From contig NZ_PKRO01000013.1 in assembly GCF_002855495.1 (NCBI RefSeq), positions 1-64,000 on the forward strand: DNA of 64,000 nt, written 5' to 3'. Shown one piece after another: positions 10,072 to 18,800 of the stretch. The stretch is from Porphyrobacter sp. TH134 (lineage in GTDB: Bacteria > Pseudomonadota > Alphaproteobacteria > Sphingomonadales > Sphingomonadaceae). The position numbers and the translations under genes are program-made. Below the pieces are notes generated by a model, which was not told the DNA's origin, did not search any database, and saw only the letters and a list, made by a program, of their open reading frames with translations. The first letter of the stretch is position 1. Every line of letters starts with the position of its first letter.

Positions 10072-11814
10072 TTGGACAATCGCAATCTTCTGCTCGCTGT
10101 CGTGCTTTCGGGCCTGCTCATTCTCGGGTGGGATCTGGGGATGCGCTATTTCTACCCCGAGGCGGCGCTTTCCGCGCAAGCCGATCCGGTCAAGCCCGTG
10201 CCGGCGGCAGCGGGCGCTGCGCCAGCCGCGGCGGGTGCGGGTTCCCTGGGGGCTGATGGCGCTGCGGTGCGCAAGGTCGATCTGGCAGCGGCCCTGGCGA
10301 GCGGCAACCGCGTGGCGATCGATACCCCGCGCCTTGCCGGATCGATCAACCTGGTGGGCGCGCGGATCGATGACATCGTGCTCAAGGATTACCGCGAGAC
10401 GGTGAAGAAGGATTCCGGCCCGGTCCGCCTGTTCGCGCCCGAAGGCACACCGGGGCAGTATTTCGCCGAATTCGGCTTTGTCAGCGGCGGGGCGCGTCAG
10501 CCGTCCAACCTGCTGTGGCAGGCCGATGGCACGAAGCTGACGCCGACCACTCCGGTCACACTGACCCGCACCGATGCGACCGGCGTGACCTATGCGATCC
10601 GCTTCGCGGTCGATGCCAATTACATGATCACCGCCAGCCAGACCGTGACCAATGCCGGCACCGCCCCCGCGGTGGTGCAGCCCTTTGCGCTTATCAAGCG
10701 CACCAGCACCAACGCCACCATCGATCAGTTCGTGGCGCATTCCGGCCCGGTCGGGGTGTTTGGCGGGACGCTGTGGGATCCGCATTCCTATCCGGAACTG
10801 GCCGAACTGGGCGGCGAAAGCCCCGAAGGCGCGCCAAGCTGGCTGGGCTTTACCGATCAATACTGGCTGGGCGCGCTGGTGCCCGGCGATGGCAAGGGCA
10901 AGGTGACCACCGATAATGCGGGCTTCCGTTCGCTTGGGGGTACGCTGTTCCGCGCCGATCTGCTCTATGGCGCCAGCACAGTGCCCGCCGGCGGCACGGT
11001 GACACAGGACACGCGCCTGTATGCAGGGGCCAAGGACAGCCACATCCTCGATGCCTATGAAGACGCCGGGATCACCTATTTCGGCAAGGCGATCAGCTGG
11101 GGCTGGTTCGAAATCGTCGAAAAGCCGATCCTGTGGCTGCTGCGCACCTTGAACGGGCTGGTCGGCAATTTCGGCGTGGCGATCATCCTGCTCACCCTTA
11201 TCATCCGCGGGCTGATGTTCCCCATTGCGCAAAAGGGCTTTGCCTCAATGGCGTCGATGAAGGCTGTCCAGCCAAAGATGAAAGAGATTCAGGAACGCTT
11301 CAAGGATGACAAGCCGCGCCAGCAGCAGGAAATCATGAAGCTTTACAAGGATGAAAAGGTCAACCCGCTGGCGGGCTGCCTGCCGATGTTGATCCAGATC
11401 CCGATCTTCTTTGCGCTGTACAAGGTGTTGGTGCTCGCGATCGAGATGCGGCACGAGCCGTTCTTCCTCTGGATCAAGGATCTGTCCGCGCCCGATCCCG
11501 CGCATATCCTCAACCTGTTCGGGCTGCTGCCTTACGAAGTGGTGGGCTTCCTGGCGATTGGCCCGCTGGCGGTGTTGCTGGGGATTACCATGTGGCTGAC
11601 CTTCAGGCTGAACCCGGCCGCGATGGACCCGATCCAGAAGCAATTGTTCGACATCATGCCGTGGATCCTGATGTTCGTGATGGCGCCCTTTGCGGCTGGT
11701 CTGCTGCTTTACTGGGTGACCTCGAACATCCTGACGGTCGCGCAGCAGAGCTATCTCTATTCGCGCCATCCGCAGCTCAAGGCGGCGAACGCGGCGGCGG
11801 ACAAGAAGACTTAG
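10072..11814 (+). CDS. yidC: Membrane protein insertase YidC
   Basis: A 580-aa insertase/chaperone of the inner membrane. An N-terminal transmembrane segment (DNRNLLLAVVLSGLLILGW) is followed by a large periplasmic beta domain (about residues 50-340). The 60KD_IMP core comes next, with GNFGVAIILLTLIIRGLMFP, a cytoplasmic helical hairpin (MKEIQERFKDDKPRQQQEI) and NPLAGCLPMLIQIPIFFALY. I chose TTG 10072 because it gives the usual MDN-x-RN start and follows GGGGC; an in-frame TTG at 10048 is the alternative. Confidence 0.95.
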   Translation: MDNRNLLLAVVLSGLLILGWDLGMRYFYPEAALSAQADPVKPVPAAAGAAPAAAGAGSLGADGAAVRKVDLAAALASGNRVAIDTPRLAGSINLVGARIDDIVLKDYRETVKKDSGPVRLFAPEGTPGQYFAEFGFVSGGARQPSNLLWQADGTKLTPTTPVTLTRTDATGVTYAIRFAVDANYMITASQTVTNAGTAPAVVQPFALIKRTSTNATIDQFVAHSGPVGVFGGTLWDPHSYPELAELGGESPEGAPSWLGFTDQYWLGALVPGDGKGKVTTDNAGFRSLGGTLFRADLLYGASTVPAGGTVTQDTRLYAGAKDSHILDAYEDAGITYFGKAISWGWFEIVEKPILWLLRTLNGLVGNFGVAIILLTLIIRGLMFPIAQKGFASMASMKAVQPKMKEIQERFKDDKPRQQQEIMKLYKDEKVNPLAGCLPMLIQIPIFFALYKVLVLAIEMRHEPFFLWIKDLSAPDPAHILNLFGLLPYEVVGFLAIGPLAVLLGITMWLTFRLNPAAMDPIQKQLFDIMPWILMFVMAPFAAGLLLYWVTSNILTVAQQSYLYSRHPQLKAANAAADKKT

Positions 11815-11822
11815 CGCTTGAT

Positions 11823-11941
11823 CCGTTCGCCCTGAGCCGGTGTTGCTGCGCAACAGCTTCGCTTCCGAAGGGCCGTACTTTTCTTTTCCCTTCGTGGCTT
11901 GCAAAGAGAGTGCAGGGCTTCGACAGGCTCAGCCCGAACGG
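11823..11941. repeat. Inverted pair of dispersed palindromic (REP-like) repeats
   Basis: CCGTTCGCCCTGAGCC at the left and the inverse GGCTTCGACAGGCTCAGCCCGAACGG at the right face each other between yidC and engB. The same family recurs at 31082-31169. The right copy ends 8 bases before the engB start. Confidence 0.75.
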
Positions 11942-11949
11942 TGTTGGTT

Positions 11950-12627
11950 ATGGACGAAATTGAACAGCAAGCCCGCGAGGAAGCGGCATCCAGGCTCTTT
12001 TCGGGGCCGGTTGATTTCCTGCGGTCCGCGCCGCAGCTGCAATTCCTGCCCGATCCGGCGGTGCCCGAGATTGCCTTTTGCGGGCGGTCGAATGTGGGCA
12101 AGTCCTCGCTGTTGAACGCGCTGACCGGCCGCCGGGCGATTGCCCGCGCTTCGGTGACGCCGGGGCGGACGCAGGAATTGAACTTCTTCGATGTCGGCCG
12201 CCCGGAAGAAGAGGGCGCGTTGCCCTTGTTCCGGCTGGTCGACATGCCGGGCTACGGCTTTGCCAAGGCCCCGGTGAAGGTGGTCGAAAAGTGGAAGGCG
12301 CTGGTCAATTCCTACCTGCGCGGGCGGCAGGTGTTGGTCCGCACGCTGGTGCTGGTCGACAGCCGCCACGGCATCAAGGACGTCGACCGGGTCATGATGA
12401 AGATGCTTGATGAAGCCGCCGTCGGCTACCGCGTGGTGCTGACCAAGACCGACAAGATCAAGGCGAGCGAGCTGGACACGGTCGCGCAGGCGACCACCGC
12501 CGAGATCCGCAAGCATGTCGCCGCCTATCCCGAATTGCACCTCACCAGCAGCGAGAAGGGCATGGGGATCGAAGCCTTGCGCGCCGCCGTGGTGGGCGAT
12601 GCGCTGGGCGAAGGCTGGGCGGGGTAG
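11950..12627 (+). CDS. engB: Ribosome biogenesis GTP-binding protein EngB (YsxC/YihA)
   Basis: A 225-aa small GTPase needed for 50S assembly. G1 is CGRSNVGKSSLLNAL (about residues 41-55), G2 is TPGRTQELNFF, G3 is VDMPGYGFAKAP, G4 is TKTDK and G5 is TSSEKGMGI. The ATG at 11950 gives the normal N-terminus; upstream in-frame codons are repeat sequence (SARTV) and are not coding. It follows yidC, as is usual in this order. Confidence 0.95.
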   Translation: MDEIEQQAREEAASRLFSGPVDFLRSAPQLQFLPDPAVPEIAFCGRSNVGKSSLLNALTGRRAIARASVTPGRTQELNFFDVGRPEEEGALPLFRLVDMPGYGFAKAPVKVVEKWKALVNSYLRGRQVLVRTLVLVDSRHGIKDVDRVMMKMLDEAAVGYRVVLTKTDKIKASELDTVAQATTAEIRKHVAAYPELHLTSSEKGMGIEALRAAVVGDALGEGWAG

Positions 12628-12855
12628 AGTGCCATTGCTCTCGTGATCCCGGGCAAACCAAGTGTGCGGTTTGTGGCTAGTCCAGAATGACTAGTGCTGG
12701 TGTGGTATACAGAAAAACTGAAGTGGTCGAGCCGAAGTGCTTGCGGCTGTTGTTACCGGGCATTGCTGCTGCGGGGCGACAAGTAAATGTTTTGTTGTGA
12801 CGATGCTTTCATTTGAAGGGCTACCAATGTGGTCCATTACTTTGAAAGGAACGTT

Positions 12856-13092
12856 ATGAACTATATGTGTGAAGCCGGGGTTACTCCTGGGCGATCCATC
12901 ATAGAATTGAGTTTTGCTGAAATCGAGATGATCGATGGCGCCGGACGGATCGGCAATGCGGCCCGGTGGATCGCAGGCGGTGCGGGTATTGCTGCTGGTG
13001 TCAGCGCTGCTGGGGGCGCTCTTCCGGCCGCAGCCGCTTTCGGCGCGGTTGCTGGTGTTGCATTGCTTGTTGCTGCCGTTGATGGCGATTGA
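12856..13092 (+). CDS. Bacteriocin-like short peptide with double-glycine-type leader
   Basis: A 78-aa peptide that I do not recognise as a named family. The N-terminal 27 residues look like a leader: ELSFAEIEMIDGAG fits the L-S/T-x-x-E-L/I-x-x-I/V-x-G-A/G pattern that C39-peptidase ABC exporters cut. The remaining 50 residues are Gly/Ala-rich and hydrophobic (WIAGGAGIAAGVSAAGGALP...VALLVAAVDGD), like pore-forming class IIb-type bacteriocins. ATG 12856 follows GAAAGGAA and is preferred to GTG 12829. The next gene is a paralogue in layout. No exporter is in the window. The surroundings are less GC-rich than the neighbours, which suggests transfer. Confidence 0.6.
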   Translation: MNYMCEAGVTPGRSIIELSFAEIEMIDGAGRIGNAARWIAGGAGIAAGVSAAGGALPAAAAFGAVAGVALLVAAVDGD

Positions 13093-13105
13093 GGGGGAAA
13101 TAATC

Positions 13106-13326
13106 ATGAAGCAAAATGACCAAATTCGGGATCTTACCCCGAGCGAGCTTGATCTCGTCGATGGCGCCCGCAAGACCAGCAGCCGCCTCGTTGAGGCAAG
13201 CGCTGGCTTTGCGACTCTTGGGGGGCGGCAGCGACCGTAGGGTTGCTCCCGGTTGCAGCGGGGTTTTTCGCCGTTGCCTCGACCACGCTGATCGCAGCTG
13301 CGGTTCTGTCTGAGACTGGTGACTGA
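13106..13326 (+). pseudogene. Second bacteriocin-like peptide, frameshifted in a G6 tract
   Basis: ATG 13106 after GAGGGGGAAA starts MKQNDQIRDLTPSELDLVDGARK, again a leader-type sequence. The frame ends at TAG 13238-13240 after 44 residues. A minus-one shift in the run of six G (about 13220-13225) continues into AAATVGLLPVAAGFF...TTLIAAAVLSETGD, ending at TGA 13324-13326. That tail has the composition and ending of the preceding peptide. It is therefore either a recent frameshift mutation, a sequencing error in the homopolymer, or a slippage-dependent gene. The intact product would be about 73 aa. Confidence 0.6.
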
Positions 13327-13334
13327 CGCAACAC

Positions 13335-13362
13335 GAGGTGACCGTCCCCGGGCGGTCACCTC
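13335..13362 (+). terminator. Perfect hairpin between the peptide genes and the membrane ORF
   Basis: GAGGTGACCG-TCCCCGGG-CGGTCACCTC is a perfect 10-bp stem with an 8-base loop, starting 8 bases after the frameshifted peptide stop. No U-tract follows, so it may stabilise upstream mRNA or attenuate transcription of the downstream small membrane gene rather than terminate fully. Confidence 0.5.
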
Positions 13363-13389
13363 ATCACCGAAAAGCAAGGGAAACACGCC

Positions 13390-13566
13390 ATGTCAAAAGT
13401 AAAAGATCGCCGCATGCTGATTGCCAGCTTGGCCCTGATGATGGCAGGCGGCTTCATGTTGCAGCAGCAGTTTGAAGATGGGGGCTTGAAGCCTCTGGCG
13501 TCGGCCCTGCTGGCGCTTGCCTTCGTGTTTTTGGGTTATGCCGCGCTGGCGAACGCTCGCAAATAG
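13390..13566 (+). CDS. Small two-helix membrane protein
   Basis: A 58-aa protein starting MSKVKDRRMLIASLALMMAG with a second hydrophobic stretch (LASALLALAFVFLGYAAL) and a Lys/Arg-containing N-terminus, so two membrane helices are likely. AAGGGAAAC precedes the ATG. No family is recognised. Its position directly after two bacteriocin-like peptide genes, same strand, fits an immunity protein, but this is only contextual inference; a small unrelated membrane protein is equally possible. Confidence 0.55.
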   Translation: MSKVKDRRMLIASLALMMAGGFMLQQQFEDGGLKPLASALLALAFVFLGYAALANARK

Positions 13567-13869
13567 TGGTGGCGCATAGGTGCGATCTGGACCGATGAAG
13601 TTCAGCGGCGATCCTGCACTGCGTGCACTCGTGCTCGGAATATGATCCAGACGCCGCGCTAGCTATTCGTGCCCGTGCTGGTCAATAGCTGCCGTCGGCT
13701 CCGCGTGGTGAAGACCAAGACCGGCAAGATCAAGGCAATCCGGCCGTACACACGTGCCCGTTCGGCCCCGCCTTATTCGATGATGTACCGCGCCCGCAGG
13801 GATATGCTGCGTCCGGCCCCCAGCGCGCCGCCGGGGCGCTGGCAGCAAGGCAGGCCTTGCCCCGGTAGC
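13567..13869. other. Intergenic stretch without a convincing gene
   Basis: About 300 bases between the small membrane gene and the 3' end of the minus-strand DUF11 operon. Short frames on both strands lack ribosome sites and recognisable products. One 7-bp stem (CCAGCGC/GCGCTGG near 13816-13840) could be a weak operon end; no U-tract is seen. Confidence 0.5.
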
Positions 13870-15822
13870 CTATTGCACCCGTGCCCGGAACCGGATCGTG
13901 AAGCTGGGCTGGGCGGTGGTGCTGGTCGCGGCGCTCATCGTTCCGGTTGGCGCGATGCGGATGCCGCGCACATTGGCATCGAAACTGCCGGTTGGCGTGT
14001 AGGTATAGGGCGCAGCCCCGCCCGCGGCCGAGGAATAGCGCACCATTGTTCCGGCGTTGAAGGGGCTCAATCCGCTGGTGGTGGACCCATTGGTGAAGGT
14101 CACCGGCGTTCCGGTGGCAAAGGCCATGTTGGCCGGCATCGCATCGATGATGATGATCGAGCTGGAATCGACCGTGCCGGTGCCGACATTGCGCACGGTG
14201 ATCGCATATTCGACGATCGCGCCCGGGATCAGTTTGGGATTGGTGGTGCCGTTGACCGGATCGGAGATGACCGCGCTGTTTTTCTCGATCACCAGCACCG
14301 CTGTCTGACGGCGGGTGTTGGTGATGATGCAGGTGACCGCATCGCCCGGTCGCAAGGTAATCGACCCGCCCACTGCATTCGGCAGAGCAGTGGTTGAACC
14401 CCCGCTTGCCGCATTGGTGCAGGCCATGGTGGCATTGTAATTGCCCAGATTGGCGGTCCCGGCGGCGATTTCGTTGAGGGTATAGGTGCGCCCGTTGACA
14501 ACCTGGGTCAGGGTGGTGTCGCCATTGTTCACGGTGCCGCCGGTGCCCGTGGTGGTGGAGGATGCGAACACGGTGGAGCCGTCCATGATCCGCACCGTGA
14601 ACTGGTCGCCATCAAACCGCCGGCCCCCTGAGCCCAGCTGCTTGCGCAGCCGCAGGCGGGGCTGCGCGCCCACGGCATAGGTGCACACCAGCGATTCGCC
14701 GAATTGCAACTGGCCGATATCGGTGCTGGTGGTGGACAGATTGTTCGGCAAGGTGCCGCGCGTCGCCCCGGCGTTGTTCACGCAGGTCAGGTTGGCGGCA
14801 TAGGCGGTCAGCGCGTTGCTGCTGCCGCCGGCCATGGCGATCCGCAGTGTGATCGGGATCCCGGCTGACATGCTCAGCGGATTGGTGGTGAAGGGGCCGT
14901 TGCCGGTGCCGCTTGTCGTCCCGCTGCTGATCGCCGCGCTGGTGGCGGTCGAGGCAATCTGGAACTGGAACTGGTCAGCGGCATTGACCCGCGCCCCAAG
15001 GATCTGGGTCTGGAGCCGGATGGTCGCAAACCGGATGGCGAACATCACCCCCTGAAGGCCGCCCGACTGGGTTTCTACCGTGACGCTCGTGGGGCTGTTG
15101 CTGCCAAGGATATGCGCGCCGACCGTGCCGGGGACGCCGGTGATGGTGACATTGCTGCTGCCCACCCCTGTAATCGTCGGGAAGGTTGATCCGCTGATCG
15201 GCGGAACGGTATCGAGCAATTGCCAGCTGCCGCCATTGGTCGACAAGCGCAGCGCTTCGCCATCATTGCTGGATTCGGCGTCGGCCACGACGAAGGAATA
15301 GACCGTCACGCCGCCCCCCGCTGGCGGGGTGATGGAAATGTTGGTCAAGGCGATCCGGCTGGTTCCGGCCTGCGTGCTGTAAAGCACCGGACGGCCCGGA
15401 ATGCCGGTGAAGGCGGAGTTACCGACCGCAGCCCCGGTCCATGATGGAGCCGTCTGAGCATTATAGGCCGGGTTTGTCCCCGTAACGCGCGCGTTGAAGG
15501 TGAGCGTTGATCCATCCGGCAGAGTAAAGCTGAGGTTCTGGCCCGAAGCCGACCGGGCGGTGGCATCGTTGTAATTGGTCAGGTTCAGCCAGCAATAGGT
15601 TTGCCAGCTGGCGGGCGCGGTGCCTTGTCCGGTGGCCTGTCCGCAATTCTGCGCCTGCGCCGCCGGGGCCCACAACAGGCCGCACGCCAGCAGCATCACA
15701 GCCAGCAGCCTGCGCAGCAATCGTCCCCCTGCCTTCATTCTGTCCGCATAGGAAATCGTGGTAAACAGCCGGTTAGCAAACCCGCCGGGCCGCTGCGATT
15801 GTTGATCGGCCTGCGCCATCAT
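13870..15822 (-). CDS. Secreted CshA-like/DUF11 surface protein
   Basis: A 650-aa secreted protein. A hydrophobic signal segment (RRLLAVMLLACGLLWAPAAQAQ) lies at about residues 36-58, preceded by a long N-tail. ATG at 15738 (MKAGG) would give a normal signal peptide, while ATG 15822 overlaps the previous stop (TGATG) and suggests coupling. The N-terminal half (YCWLNLTNYNDATARS..., FTLPDGSTLTF) resembles the CshA non-repetitive adhesin domain. The middle contains SpaA/prealbumin-like strands (LRLRKQLGSGGRRFDGDQF). The end is a DUF11 repeat with SDPVNGTTNPK. It is the last gene of the operon. Its function is probably a cell-surface or matrix component. Confidence 0.65.
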   Translation of the reverse strand: MMAQADQQSQRPGGFANRLFTTISYADRMKAGGRLLRRLLAVMLLACGLLWAPAAQAQNCGQATGQGTAPASWQTYCWLNLTNYNDATARSASGQNLSFTLPDGSTLTFNARVTGTNPAYNAQTAPSWTGAAVGNSAFTGIPGRPVLYSTQAGTSRIALTNISITPPAGGGVTVYSFVVADAESSNDGEALRLSTNGGSWQLLDTVPPISGSTFPTITGVGSSNVTITGVPGTVGAHILGSNSPTSVTVETQSGGLQGVMFAIRFATIRLQTQILGARVNAADQFQFQIASTATSAAISSGTTSGTGNGPFTTNPLSMSAGIPITLRIAMAGGSSNALTAYAANLTCVNNAGATRGTLPNNLSTTSTDIGQLQFGESLVCTYAVGAQPRLRLRKQLGSGGRRFDGDQFTVRIMDGSTVFASSTTTGTGGTVNNGDTTLTQVVNGRTYTLNEIAAGTANLGNYNATMACTNAASGGSTTALPNAVGGSITLRPGDAVTCIITNTRRQTAVLVIEKNSAVISDPVNGTTNPKLIPGAIVEYAITVRNVGTGTVDSSSIIIIDAMPANMAFATGTPVTFTNGSTTSGLSPFNAGTMVRYSSAAGGAAPYTYTPTGSFDANVRGIRIAPTGTMSAATSTTAQPSFTIRFRARVQ

Positions 15823-18800
15823 CAGCGCCCCAGCCCGAGGAAGCCGAAGCTGTCGGCGTCGATCTTCATCCGCACCGCGGCAAACACGCCCTTGTCGGTG
15901 TTGCGGGCCGCGCGGAAATCGCCGTCGCGGAAGCCTTCGACATTGTAACCGAGCGTCACCAGCATCCCGTCGAGCGGCACCAGACCGATGGTGGGGCCAT
16001 AGGAGAAGCTGGTCACATCATCATCAAGGTTGCTGCGCACTGTGGTGCTTGCGCCGATTTCGATCCGGTCGCCGATCCCAAGCCGCGCATCGCCGCCGAC
16101 CAACACCGAAGTGCCAGTGTATTCAATGCCTTCAAACTCGTCGAGATTGTGCCGCGCGCCCAGGAACAGCGCGATTTCGTGGCGGCGCACTTCGGCCCCG
16201 CCCACGTGACCGCGCGGGCTGAAATTGGTCGACAGGCTGCCGACAAGGCGGCGCGAGGTGGCATCGCCGTCCACAGTCAGCGCGGTGCGTCCGGCGCCGC
16301 CGCCGATGGCTGCGATCCCGCCGATTTCGCCGCCAAGCGCGCCGGTGATCTGGTCGCTGCGATATTCGAGCCGGCCCAGCATGGCGAGCGGTGATCCGTC
16401 CGGGCGGTGGGCAAAGGCAATGCTGGCATCGATGATTTCCGCGCTGGCCCCGCCTGCGGTTTCCGAACGGGTCCAGGTCATGCCCGATCCCACCAGGCTG
16501 CCTTCGCCCAGCTGGCGGATCGCGCCGAGCAGCGCGCCCTTGCGGTCGGCAACTTCGCCATCGCGCACTTCGCCGCGCGCGGTCACGCTCCAGCGGTCCT
16601 TGCGCCAGGCCGCGCCAATGGTCGCGGCGGTGAAATCTTCAAACAACAGGCCGCCGGTCAGCTGGCCGCCGCTGGCAGCGGGCTGCGCGGGGTTGATCAC
16701 GCCCGGCTCCAGCGCGGCATTGCTGGCGCGGCTGCCCAGCGTGCGGTTGCCATCAATGGTGGCATCGACCGTCAACGCAGGCGTGACTTGCAGGCTTTGC
16801 GACAGGCCGAAGGCGGCAAAGCTGCGGGTGCCGTTCTCGCCGATGGTTTCTTCGCCCAGCGACGTGACGACCTGCCCACCCTGCCAGGGCGCAACTTCGA
16901 TCCCGCCGCGCAGCTGGCGCGCTTGCAGGTTCTTGCCATCGGCCAGTTCATAGGTGCCCACCAGCCGCACGCTTTGCGTGATCGCATAGCGCAGGCCAAG
17001 CCGGTGGCGCGCGGGCAGATCAAGGCTTTCCGCCTGATCGAGCGCAATCGCAGTGCCAGCCGACAATTCCAGCTTGTTGTCGAACAACCGCTGGGTCGCG
17101 CCTGCTTCCAGCACGGTCGAGGTGGCCGAGCCGCCGGTGGCCAGCCGATCATCGAACCGCACCACGCCAAGGCGCAGGTCGGTGCGCTGCCGGGTCAGCG
17201 CGAACTGGCCTTGGGCGGCGCGGCGGCGGGTGGGGTCGGCCAGACTTTCGTCCTGCCACACACTGCCGACAAAACTGAAATCCTGCGCCAGCAGCACCCG
17301 GCCATCCACGCCCACCTTGCGGCGGCCACGTTCGGCAGCGTTTTGCTGGCCGATGCCATATTCGGTATCGATCGAACGGGCATAGGCCAGCACATCAATA
17401 CTGCCCGTCTGGTGCTGGGCTTCCACCAGCCAGCCGGTCGCGGCATCGCCTTCGCGGCGGCTGACGCCCAGTTCGGCGCGGATCTCGGTGTTTTCGCCAA
17501 GGCGGGCGAGCAGATCGACGGCGCCGATATCGGTGCGCTGGGTCTCGCCATTGGCGCCTTCCAGCCCGGCGTCGGTGATCGCGCTCGCGCCGATGCGGAT
17601 CGCGCCGCTTTCGCTCGTCCAATCAGCGCGCACCCCGGCGTTCATTTCAGCCGCGCCCGTGCCATCGGTTTCAAACTCGATGACGATGAATTGCGGATTG
17701 AGGTTTTCGTCCCGGCTCAGCACCGGGGCGGCAAAGCGGATCGTGCCGGACAGCAGATCGATGTCGTAATCGGTAAAGCGGGTCAGCTGGCGCGACGAGA
17801 CAATCTGTTCCGAACGGAACCGGTCGCGCACTTCGATGGTGACGCGTTCCGAATTGGCCAGAATGCGGCGGCTGGCGAGGCTGTAGGGGCCGGAGATGCC
17901 CTGGCCCTGGATTTCCTGCCGCTGGAACCGGCTCGAAATCTCGGCCGCGAACCCTTGCGCCTTGACCGCGCCGACGCGCGCTTCGCCCTTCACGCCGGTG
18001 GCGGTGCGGTTGTAATTGGCGAGACGCGTCTGATTGAAGGCGGTCTGGAAATCGCCGTAAAGTGCATAAAAAGTCGCGGTTTCGACGCGGACATACAGCT
18101 TTTCGCGGCTGGCAGCATCGAACTGGCGGGCCGAGGCATCGCCAAACACGGTGTAATAGGCCGACGGATCAATCGCGCCGAGCACGCGCTGGTCTTCGCG
18201 CTGCTTGGCGCTGTCATAGGCGAGGGTGAGCAGATATTTGCCCAGCACCCGGCCCTTGGCATACAGCGCGACGCGTGCGTCTTCGCCCAGATCGCTGTCG
18301 AACTGGCCGGCGCGTTCCATGTTATCGGCAACCGAACGCGCACCGGCGGTGCCTTCGGCAAGGCCGATGATGGTCCATTCGATCTCGCCCGGTTCAACCC
18401 ACGCTTCCAGCTCCTGGCGGCGGGTGATCTCGCCATCGTCGAACGCGAAGGCGAGGCGCAGCGAGCCGCTGACCATGGTGGGGGCGAGTGCGATGCGGGC
18501 AATGCCCTCGGCGCCTTCGACCACCCAGCGCGCGGCGACGGGCGCGGTGCCGGTCAGCTGGTTGAGCTGCTGGCGATCGATCTGTTCCGCGCTCTGGTAG
18601 GGCGCGTTCAGGGTGAAGTTGCCCGACATGCCTTCGCGCAAGGGGCGGCCATTGCGGTCAAGCACGCGGATCGCCACCACCGGGCGGGTACGGCCATCGG
18701 CGATCAGCTGCGATTGTTCCGGCAGAAATTCGACCTTGGCCGGCGCGCGGGTGAAGAACACTTCGCGGGTGAAGGTCTTGGCGACTTCGCCAAAGGAATT

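Noticed and set aside
12691-13386. Minus-strand open frame of 231 codons across the peptide genes
   Set aside because: No ribosome site or family; the plus-strand peptides with ribosome sites and leader motifs explain the region better.
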